A DNA stretch of 7,678 bases from contig URHH01000120.1 of the NCBI GenBank assembly GCA_900547615.1, positions 1 through 7,678 on the forward strand. The letters run 5' to 3'. This DNA comes from an uncultured Blautia sp. GTDB lineage: Bacteria; Bacillota; Clostridia; Lachnospirales; Lachnospiraceae. The translations under genes were made by a program, and so were the position numbers. This document shows positions 1 through 5,207 of the stretch, one piece after another (the first letter of the stretch is position 1; the number at the start of each line of letters is the position of its first letter). The notes beneath the pieces are model-generated. The model was not told where the DNA came from and did no database searches. It saw only the letters and a program-made list of their open reading frames with translations.

Positions 1-380
1 TGGGCATTGCAACAGACCTGGGGAAATACAATGAGTACATAGTAGAAAACCTCCAGAATCTGAATGCGCTTCTTCTGGAAGCAAATCACGATATTCGTAT
101 GCTGCAGGTTGGAAAATATCCGTATTATCTGAAACAGAGGATTTTGGGAGACAGAGGACATCTCTCAAATGAAAATGCAGGGAAGCTTCTCTGCCGTCTT
201 CTTCACGACAATCTGAAAGCTGTTTTTCTCGGGCATTTAAGCAGAGAAAACAATTATGAAGAACTGGCGTATGAGACAGTCTGCGCAGAAGTAATGTTAG
301 GCGATAACCCTTATAAGCCCAGAGACTTTAAAATCCAGGTGGCGAAAAGGGATTGCATATCAGAAGTGATTACAGTATAG
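1..380 (+). CDS. walJ: MBL-fold metallo-hydrolase, WalJ/YycJ type (3' part only)
   Basis: This is the C-terminal part of a metallo-beta-lactamase-fold hydrolase. The 5' end lies outside the window; the first complete codon is at 3, and 125 residues precede the TAG at 378-380. The visible segments are GIATDLGKY, LLLEANHD, the YPYYLKQRILGDRGHLSNE stretch and FLGHLSRENN. This order is characteristic of the YycJ/WalJ branch, where His and Asp residues in such motifs bind the metal ions. Relatives are about 260-270 residues long, so roughly half is missing. WalJ is a cytoplasmic protein linked in Bacillus and relatives to the WalKR cell-wall system and to exonuclease-like activity; here only family membership can be claimed. 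The stop is followed after 14 nt by the ACT-domain gene, so the two are probably cotranscribed. No walK or walR is visible, and they could lie upstream. Confidence 0.88.
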   Translation, partial: GIATDLGKYNEYIVENLQNLNALLLEANHDIRMLQVGKYPYYLKQRILGDRGHLSNENAGKLLCRLLHDNLKAVFLGHLSRENNYEELAYETVCAEVMLGDNPYKPRDFKIQVAKRDCISEVITV

Positions 381-387
381 AAAGGGA
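381..387 (+). promoter_or_regulatory. Ribosome binding site deciding the ACT gene start
   Basis: AAAGGGA begins directly after the stop codon of the upstream hydrolase and sits 7 nt before the ATG at 395. It supports the 90-residue start over the longer in-frame ATG at 353. Its position also suggests translational coupling with the upstream gene. Confidence 0.7.
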
Positions 388-394
388 AACACAG

Positions 395-667
395 ATGAAA
401 AAGACAATTATCACAGTAGTAGGAAACGACACAGTAGGAATTATCGCAAAGGTTTGTACATATCTTGCGGAACAGAATGTAAATATTCTGGATATTACAC
501 AGACAATCGTACAGGGATACTTTAATATGATGATGGTAACAGATACAACTGCGTCTGAAAAAGATAACGGAACACTTTCCAAAGAACTTTCCGCACTGGG
601 AGATGAAATTGGTGTTGTAATCAGATGTCAGCATGAGGACATCTTCAATAAAATGCACAGGATCTAA
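395..667 (+). CDS. ACT domain-containing protein, UPF0237 family
   Basis: This is a 90-residue single-domain protein. It begins MKKTIITVVGNDTVGIIAKV, the first strand and helix of an ACT fold with the G-x-D-x-x-G-I-I-A pattern. It continues with a second strand (VNILDITQTIV), a third (YFNMMMVTDT) and a C-terminal beta-alpha unit ending in IGVVIRCQHEDIFNKMHRI. ACT domains usually bind amino acids and act as dimeric regulatory modules; stand-alone UPF0237 proteins match this size, but their ligand is unknown. I chose the ATG at 395 because AAAGGGA lies 7 nt upstream and the protein then starts exactly at the ACT fold. An in-frame ATG at 353 would overlap the upstream gene and add an unrelated tail. 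The UPF0210 partner follows after 23 nt, a conserved pairing that suggests the ACT protein regulates or assists it. Confidence 0.93.
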   Translation: MKKTIITVVGNDTVGIIAKVCTYLAEQNVNILDITQTIVQGYFNMMMVTDTTASEKDNGTLSKELSALGDEIGVVIRCQHEDIFNKMHRI

Positions 668-690
668 AAATTCAACGTAGGAGAAAGACA

Positions 691-2055
691 ATGATTAATA
701 TTTTCGAGGTAAACGAAACAAATAAAATGATCGAGCAGGAGAACCTGGACGTGCGTACCATCACAATGGGAATCAGTCTCCTTGACTGCATTGACAGTGA
801 TCTTGACAGACTTAACGAAAAAATTTATAACAAGATTACAACACGTGCAAAAGACCTTGTGGAGACAGGGGAAAAAATCTCTATGGAATTTGGGATTCCC
901 ATTGTAAACAAGCGAATTTCCATTACTCCTATTGCATTAATAGGCGGCGCGGCATGTAAAACTCCGGAAGATTTTGTTACGATCGCAAAAACTCTTGACA
1001 GAGCGGCAAAAACAGTGGGAGTCAACTTTATCGGCGGTTATTCTGCTCTTGTAAGCAAGGGAATGACTCCGGCAGAAGAGCTTCTGATCCGCTCCATTCC
1101 GCAGGCTCTCTGTGAGACGGAGAGAGTGTGCAGCTCTGTAAACGTAGGCTCTACAAAGACAGGAATCAATATGGACGCAGTAAAGCTTATGGGAGAAATC
1201 GTTCTGGAAACAGCAAAAGCAAGCGCTGATCAGGATTCTCTCGGCTGTGCAAAGCTTGTGGTATTCTGCAACGCACCGGACGACAATCCGTTTATGGCGG
1301 GCGCTTTCCACGGTGTGACAGAAGCTGACTGCATCATTAACGTAGGCGTCAGCGGACCGGGTGTTGTAAAGACTGCTCTTGAAAAAGTAAGAGGAAAAGA
1401 TTTTGAGACACTCTGCGAGACAATTAAGAAAACAGCGTTTAAGGTAACTCGTGTGGGACAGCTTGTTGCACAGGAAGCTTCCAAACGCTTAAACGTACCG
1501 TTTGGAATCGTGGATCTTTCTCTTGCTCCCACTCCTGCAATCGGAGACAGTGTTGCGGAAATCCTTCAGGAAATCGGTCTTGAGAGAACAGGCGCTCCGG
1601 GAACAACTGCAGCTCTTGCCCTTTTAAATGACCAGGTGAAAAAAGGCGGCGTTATGGCTTCTACAGCAGTGGGCGGTTTAAGCGGCGCATTTATTCCGGT
1701 AAGCGAAGATCAGGGAATGATCGATGCCGTAAATGAAGGTGCGCTCTGCCTTGAAAAACTGGAAGCAATGACATGTGTCTGCTCTGTAGGACTTGACATG
1801 ATTGCCATTCCAGGAGACACAAAAGCCACCACAATTTCCGGTATCATTGCAGATGAAGCTGCAATCGGAATGATCAACCAGAAGACGACGGCAGTCCGCG
1901 TGATTCCGGTAATCGGAAAGGGCGTTGGCGAGACAGTAGAATTTGGCGGCCTTTTAGGATATGCTCCTGTTATGCCGGTAAATCCGTTCTCCTGTGATGC
2001 GTTTGTAGAGCGCGGCGGAAGAATCCCTGCGCCAATTCACAGCTTTAAAAATTAA
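691..2055 (+). CDS. PFL family protein, UPF0210 (DUF711), function unknown
   Basis: This 454-residue protein is full length for UPF0210/DUF711. The N-terminal signature NLDVRTITMGISLLDCIDSD (about residues 18-37) and the later IGGAACKTPEDF, GGYSALVSKGMTPAEELLIRSIP, NVGVSGPGVVKTAL and VCSVGLDMIAIPGDT segments identify the family. The ATG at 691 has AGGAGA at 679-684, 6 nt upstream. The family is grouped by fold with pyruvate formate-lyase-like barrels, hence the name. Two residues fit that idea loosely: a Cys pair, C362 and C364, in TCVCSVG, and G423 in a C-terminal LLGYA segment. No activating radical-SAM enzyme is encoded nearby, so glycyl-radical chemistry is not implied. It is probably cytoplasmic; I see no signal peptide or membrane segment. 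It follows the ACT protein by 23 nt and the two probably work together, although no reaction is known to me. The -35 box of the next operon begins 4 nt after its stop. Confidence 0.95.
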   Translation: MINIFEVNETNKMIEQENLDVRTITMGISLLDCIDSDLDRLNEKIYNKITTRAKDLVETGEKISMEFGIPIVNKRISITPIALIGGAACKTPEDFVTIAKTLDRAAKTVGVNFIGGYSALVSKGMTPAEELLIRSIPQALCETERVCSSVNVGSTKTGINMDAVKLMGEIVLETAKASADQDSLGCAKLVVFCNAPDDNPFMAGAFHGVTEADCIINVGVSGPGVVKTALEKVRGKDFETLCETIKKTAFKVTRVGQLVAQEASKRLNVPFGIVDLSLAPTPAIGDSVAEILQEIGLERTGAPGTTAALALLNDQVKKGGVMASTAVGGLSGAFIPVSEDQGMIDAVNEGALCLEKLEAMTCVCSVGLDMIAIPGDTKATTISGIIADEAAIGMINQKTTAVRVIPVIGKGVGETVEFGGLLGYAPVMPVNPFSCDAFVERGGRIPAPIHSFKN

Positions 2056-2058
2056 TCC

Positions 2059-2087
2059 TTGACAAAACGACATCTTCGTGCTAAAGT
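2059..2087 (+). promoter_or_regulatory. Sigma-A type promoter of the T-box/transporter operon
   Basis: A perfect -35 TTGACA (2059-2064) and a -10 TAAAGT (2082-2087) are separated by exactly 17 nt. Transcription should start near 2094, just ahead of T-box stem I. The -35 begins four bases after the PFL-family stop codon, with no terminator in between. Confidence 0.85.
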
Positions 2088-2184
2088 AATAAACAGTTAA
2101 ACCGATGAGAAAGAGGAGTAAACAATTAAGTGACATTCCAGAGAGCGGAGACTGGTGTGATTCCGTATGAAGCTGATTGTTGAA

Positions 2185-2187
2185 TGG
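2185..2187 (+). promoter_or_regulatory. T-box specifier codon UGG (Trp)
   Basis: TGG lies in the 3' strand of the specifier loop, directly after GAA and before ACT, the usual GAA-NNN-ACT arrangement. Base pairing on both sides fixes the loop edges at 2182 and 2188. Overlapping triplets (ATG at 2184, GAC at 2187) would break that spacing. Tryptophan also agrees with the TrpXYZ-like genes downstream. Confidence 0.87.
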
Positions 2188-2298
2188 ACTTTCGAGGGCA
2201 GCCCCAACCCGGATAAGGAAGTAGGCGCTGACGGGAACCGAACCCGTTACCAATCAGGAGTGTATGTTTGTACATGAGAAAGTGGACGTTTTGTCAAT

Positions 2299-2340
2299 TT
2301 GAGTGGTACCGCGATAATAAGATTCTTATTACCGTCTCAA
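2299..2340 (+). promoter_or_regulatory. T-box antiterminator
   Basis: TTGAG (2299-2303) pairs with CTCAA (2336-2340). The T-box bulge TGGTACC (2304-2310) follows, then GCG (2311-2313) pairs with CGT (2333-2335, one G-U). An apical hairpin TAATAAG/CTTATTA (2315-2321 with 2325-2331) closes the top. The 3' strand is the same sequence that forms the 5' arm of the terminator, so the two structures exclude each other. Confidence 0.9.
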
Positions 2341-2363
2341 GCATTTAGCTTGAGGCGGTTTTT
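2332..2363 (+). terminator. Intrinsic terminator of the T-box leader
   Basis: A 10-bp stem, CCGTCTCAAG (2332-2341) with CTTGAGGCGG (2349-2358), has one T-G wobble and a 7-nt loop, and is followed by TTTTT (2359-2363). It is the regulated terminator of the T-box. It is also the only recognisable terminator between the PFL-family gene and the transporter genes. Confidence 0.94.
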
Positions 2364-2418
2364 GTATTTATAAGAAAATCGCCGCAGAAAAGTTTCCTCC
2401 ATATTGCAGACGGATTTC

Positions 2419-2491
2419 TTTCTTCTCACAGACAAAGCCGGAATTGGCATATATTCCGGAGAGACATTTTAATATTTCATTTGAGAGGAGA
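2419..2491 (+). promoter_or_regulatory. Possible SD-sequestering structure in the trpX 5' UTR
   Basis: Positions 2419-2428 (a pyrimidine run ending TTCTTCTCA) can pair with 2482-2491 (TGAGAGGAG plus A) in ten consecutive pairs, two of them G-U. This covers the AGGAG ribosome binding site at 2486-2490. Inside this helix sits a perfect 7-bp hairpin, CCGGAAT (2438-2444) with ATTCCGG (2453-2459), with an 8-nt loop. The structure would lower translation initiation. Pyrimidine runs pair easily with SD sequences, so chance is a real alternative. Confidence 0.4.
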
Positions 2492-2499
2492 AAACAGCC

Positions 2500-3504
2500 A
2501 TGAAAAAAACAATTATGAACAAAGTGATTACAGCAGGTATTGTAACAGCAGCTCTTGCATCTTCATCTACGGTATATGCAGAAAAAGAAACCTACACCAT
2601 TGGAATCGAGCAGTTTGCAGAACACGGTTCTCTTGATAACTGCAGAGAAGGTTTTCTTGAGGGACTTGCAGAAGAGGGATTTGTAGAAGGGGAAAATCTT
2701 ACTGTGGAATATAAAAATGCAGCCGCAGATATGGGAACAGCGGGACAGATTTCCGACAGCTTTGTTTCCTCTGATGTAGATCTGCTTTGCGGCATTGCAA
2801 CGCCAAGCGCACAGAGCTGTTTTAATGCGGCTATGGATAAAGAAATCCCGGTTATTTACACAGCGGTAACAGATCCGCTTGCTGCAGAGCTTGCAGATGA
2901 AGAAGGAAACCCTGTGGGGGAAATTACAGGAACCAGCGATAAGCTTCCGATTCAGCAGCAGCTTGAAATGATCCGCACAATGCTTCCTGAGGCAGAAACG
3001 ATCGGTATTTTGTATACAACAAGTGAGGCAAACTCCGAATCTGCAATTAAAGAATACGAAGCTCTTGCAAAAGAGTATGATTTTACCATTGAAACGGCGG
3101 GAATTACCGCGACAGCAGATATTCCCCTTGCAGCGCAGGGGCTTCTCGAGAAGGTGGACTGCATTACAAATCTTACAGATAATACGGTGGTAAGTTCTCT
3201 TCCTGCGATTCTTGAAATGGCAAATGAAGCAAAGATTCCGGTATTTGGAAGCGAGATAGAGCAGGTGAAAATCGGCTGTCTTGCAGCGGAAGGGCTTGAT
3301 TATGTGGAGCTTGGACGTCAGACGGGAAAGATGGCGGCGCAGGTTTTAAAGGGCGAGAAAAAAGCTTCAGAGGTTCCTTATGAAACCATTGAAGAGGCAA
3401 GCCTTTATATAAACGAAAAGGCAGCAGAAGACCTGGGAATTGAAATTCCATCAGAATTAAAAGATTCTGCGGCAGAAAGCTTTACGGAAATTTCTGAAAA
3501 ATAA
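2500..3504 (+). CDS. trpX: Tryptophan ABC transporter substrate-binding protein (TrpX-like)
   Basis: This 334-residue protein belongs to the ABC_sub_bind family (two alpha/beta lobes). Diagnostic segments are TIGIEQFAEHGSLDNCREGFLEGL, FVEGENLTVEYKNA, DLLCGIATPSAQSC, IPVIYTAVTDPLAAEL, TIGILYTTSEANSESAIKEY, DCITNLTDNTVVSSLPAI and LDYVELGRQTGKMAAQVLKGE. The family captures small solutes outside the membrane; the UGG T-box suggests tryptophan. Residues 1-27 form a signal peptide with a basic start, a hydrophobic core and a VYA cleavage site before E28. The first cysteine is C48, well inside the mature domain, so there is no lipobox. That is unusual for a Gram-positive binding protein, which is normally lipid-anchored. 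AGGAG (2486-2490) lies 9 nt before the ATG. The permease starts 21 nt after the stop. Substrate is inferred from regulation, not from binding residues. Confidence 0.9.
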   Translation: MKKTIMNKVITAGIVTAALASSSTVYAEKETYTIGIEQFAEHGSLDNCREGFLEGLAEEGFVEGENLTVEYKNAAADMGTAGQISDSFVSSDVDLLCGIATPSAQSCFNAAMDKEIPVIYTAVTDPLAAELADEEGNPVGEITGTSDKLPIQQQLEMIRTMLPEAETIGILYTTSEANSESAIKEYEALAKEYDFTIETAGITATADIPLAAQGLLEKVDCITNLTDNTVVSSLPAILEMANEAKIPVFGSEIEQVKIGCLAAEGLDYVELGRQTGKMAAQVLKGEKKASEVPYETIEEASLYINEKAAEDLGIEIPSELKDSAAESFTEISEK

Positions 3505-3525
3505 GGCGGATAAGGGAGAAGAGAC

Positions 3526-4407
3526 ATGGATTTTTTGATTACGATTCTGGAACAGGGGCTCATTTACGGGATTCTTGGTCTTGGAGTTTACATTACCTAT
3601 AAAATACTGGATTTTCCGGATCTTACAGCAGATGGAAGCTTTCCTTTAGGGGCTGCGGTAACAGCAGCCCTTATCGGAAGAGGGGTAAATCCTTACCTGA
3701 CTCTTCCTGCTGCTTTTTTTGCAGGGGCTCTTGCCGGAGTGTGTACAGGACTGATTCACGTAAAAGGAAAAGTGAGGGATCTTCTCTCGGGAATTATTAT
3801 GATGACAGCGCTCTGGACGATCAATCTCCGGATTGCGGGAACTTCCAATGTTCCTTTGTTTTCCAAAGAAACGATTTTTAAAAACAGTTTTCTGGAAAAA
3901 ACAATCCCGGAAAACATAGCTCCGTATATTACAATTCTCGTTATCATTGTTTTGACAGTAATAACAAAGCTGATTCTCGATTTTTATATGAGCAGCAAAT
4001 CCGGATTTCTTTTAAGGGCAGTAGGGGATAATGAAAAACTTGTGACATCTCTTGCGAAAGACCAGGGAAATATAAAGATTTTAGGGCTTGCCATTGCAAA
4101 CGGGCTGATTGCCCTTTCCGGCTGTATCTTCTGTCAGGAGGAGAGAGTATTTGAAATTTCTATGGGAACAGGAGCAATCGTGATCGGCCTTGCAAGTGTA
4201 ATTATAGGAACCGGTTTTTTCCGGAATTTAAGATTTATGAAGGCGACAACGGCTGTCCTCATAGGTTCTGTTTTCTATAAGGCGTGTACGGCGGTTGCCA
4301 TGAGAAATTTTGAACCGATGGATATGAAGCTTGTCACAGCCGTTCTGTTTCTGATCGTGCTTCTTATCAGTATGGAGAGAAAGAAGAAGGTGAAAAATCA
4401 TGCTTGA
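3526..4407 (+). CDS. trpY: ABC transporter permease (TrpY-like)
   Basis: This 293-residue integral membrane protein belongs to the BPD_transp_2 (LivH/LivM-like) permease class. Around eight to nine hydrophobic segments are visible, for example near residues 5-25, 37-50, 57-77, 86-103, 134-152, 183-203, 212-232, 237-257 and 266-284. The loop LLRAVGDNEKLVTSLAKDQG, with R164, G167 and N169, matches the cytoplasmic coupling loop that contacts the ATPase in this class. The N-terminal GLIYGILGLGVYITYKILDFPDLTADGSF is typical of permeases that accompany ABC_sub_bind receptors. The start has GGGAGAAGAG just upstream. The C-terminus is basic (RKKKVKN), as expected for a cytoplasmic tail. The last 8 nt overlap the ATPase gene, so translation is probably coupled. 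It presumably works as a homodimer, since no second permease is present. Confidence 0.93.
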   Translation: MDFLITILEQGLIYGILGLGVYITYKILDFPDLTADGSFPLGAAVTAALIGRGVNPYLTLPAAFFAGALAGVCTGLIHVKGKVRDLLSGIIMMTALWTINLRIAGTSNVPLFSKETIFKNSFLEKTIPENIAPYITILVIIVLTVITKLILDFYMSSKSGFLLRAVGDNEKLVTSLAKDQGNIKILGLAIANGLIALSGCIFCQEERVFEISMGTGAIVIGLASVIIGTGFFRNLRFMKATTAVLIGSVFYKACTAVAMRNFEPMDMKLVTAVLFLIVLLISMERKKKVKNHA

Positions 4408-5173
4408 GCTGAAAAATATTTATAAATACTATAATCCCGGCACAGTAAATGAAATGTGTCTGTTTGAGAATTATAATCTTACAGTAAAAGACGGGGAATT
4501 TGTGTCTGTTGTAGGCAGCAACGGTTCCGGAAAAACCTCCATGCTGAATATTATCTGCGGGAGTATTCCTGTGGAGGACGGAAAAATTTTTCTGGACGGA
4601 AAAGATATAACAAATGAAAAAGAATATAAGAGAAACCGAAAAATCGGAAGAGTATACCAGAATCCTGCTTTTGGAACGTGTCCCAGCATGACGATTCTTG
4701 AAAACATGTCTCTCGCAGACCATAAAGGAAAATTTTTCGGACTGCAGAGAGGTGTCAGTAAAAAGCGTACGGAATATTATCAGGAGCTTTTAAAGCCCTT
4801 AAATCTGGGGCTTGAGGATAAAATGCACGTAAAGGTGGGTTCTCTTTCCGGAGGGCAGCGACAGGCAATGGCGCTTCTCATGTCCACCATGACGCCTATC
4901 GAATTTTTAATCCTGGACGAGCACACGGCAGCTCTTGATCCGAAAACAGCAGAGATCATTATGGAGCTTACCGGAAAGATCGTAAAAGAAAAAAAACTCA
5001 CTGCCATTATGGTGACCCACAATCTTCGATATGCCGTAGAGTACGGAGACAGGATTCTTATGATGCATCAGGGACAGAATGTCATGGACTGCGCAGGAGC
5101 GGAAAAGGCTGCAGTTTCCATAGATGACATTCTGGCAAAGTTTAATGAAATCAGCATCGAATGCGGAAACTGA
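4400..5173 (+). CDS. trpZ: ABC transporter ATP-binding protein (TrpZ-like)
   Basis: This 257-residue nucleotide-binding subunit energises the transporter at the inner face of the membrane. All motifs are intact: Walker A GSNGSGKT (39-46), Q-loop Q87, signature LSGGQ (149-153), Walker B FLILDE with D173 and catalytic E174, D-loop ALDP (178-181) and switch H207. Its ATG lies inside the last codons of the permease gene, with the TGA at 4405-4407, so expression is coupled. AGAAGG upstream serves as ribosome binding site. It completes a receptor-permease-ATPase set under the UGG T-box, matching the predicted TrpXYZ tryptophan importer. The gene ends 30 nt before the convergent tmcAL stop. No canonical terminator follows, only an A-rich spacer inside an imperfect inverted repeat. 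Confidence 0.94.
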   Translation: MLELKNIYKYYNPGTVNEMCLFENYNLTVKDGEFVSVVGSNGSGKTSMLNIICGSIPVEDGKIFLDGKDITNEKEYKRNRKIGRVYQNPAFGTCPSMTILENMSLADHKGKFFGLQRGVSKKRTEYYQELLKPLNLGLEDKMHVKVGSLSGGQRQAMALLMSTMTPIEFLILDEHTAALDPKTAEIIMELTGKIVKEKKLTAIMVTHNLRYAVEYGDRILMMHQGQNVMDCAGAEKAAVSIDDILAKFNEISIECGN

Positions 5174-5207
5174 TCACAATATAAAAAATCAAAAAATTTG
5201 TTATCAG
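5170..5207. repeat. Imperfect inverted repeat at the convergent gene junction
   Basis: CTGATCACAA (5170-5179) and TTGTTATCAG (5198-5207) match as inverted arms at 9 of 10 positions, around an 18-nt A-rich loop. The stop codon of the ATPase gene (5171-5173) lies in one arm and that of tmcAL (complement of 5204-5206) in the other. The stem is AT-rich and no U-run follows it in either direction, so it is at best a weak bidirectional terminator. Confidence 0.4.

Larger units (their letters stand above)
2094..2363 (+). ncRNA. T-box riboswitch (leader), tRNA-Trp (UGG specifier)
   Basis: A complete T-box leader can be folded by hand. In stem I, GAAAG (2109-2113) pairs with CTTTC (2189-2193) below the specifier loop, and AACAAT (2121-2126) pairs with ATTGTT (2176-2181) above it. 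The loop strands are AGGAGTA (2114-2120, with the AGTA loop-E motif) and GAATGGA (2182-2188), which place TGG at 2185-2187 after the conserved GAA. Higher up are AGAGAG (2140-2145) and a CGGA/TCCG hairpin (2146-2149 with 2162-2165) presenting GGTG (2154-2157). A stem III hairpin, ACGGG/CCCGT (2231-2235 with 2243-2247), follows. The T-box sequence TGGTACCGCG starts at 2304. Known T-boxes bind the cognate tRNA: the anticodon reads the specifier, and an uncharged 3' end pairs with the TGGN bulge and stabilises the antiterminator. Charged tRNA leaves termination as the default. UGG together with the downstream genes points to tryptophan. Confidence 0.97.

Noticed and set aside
353..394. Longer start (ATG at 353) for the ACT-domain gene
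   Set aside because: It lies within the upstream hydrolase, has no ribosome binding site, and adds 14 residues that do not belong to the ACT fold. The ATG at 395 has a good SD.
2184..2189. Alternative specifiers ATG (Met) or GAC (Asp)
   Set aside because: The pairings GAAAG/CTTTC and AACAAT/ATTGTT fix the loop edges, and the GAA-NNN-ACT pattern places TGG in register. The downstream genes also fit Trp. The TGGT bulge leaves a small doubt, reported separately.
1954..2253. Minus-strand 99-codon open frame across the PFL gene end and the T-box
   Set aside because: It overlaps a conserved gene end and a structured RNA on the other strand. It has no recognisable features.
2500..5173. Only one Trp residue in 884 residues of the Trp-regulated transporter, suggesting selection for synthesis under Trp starvation
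   Set aside because: The PFL-family, TmcAL, Pta and ACT proteins in the same window have no Trp either, so the depletion is not specific to the transporter genes. A genome-wide comparison would be needed before calling it adaptive.
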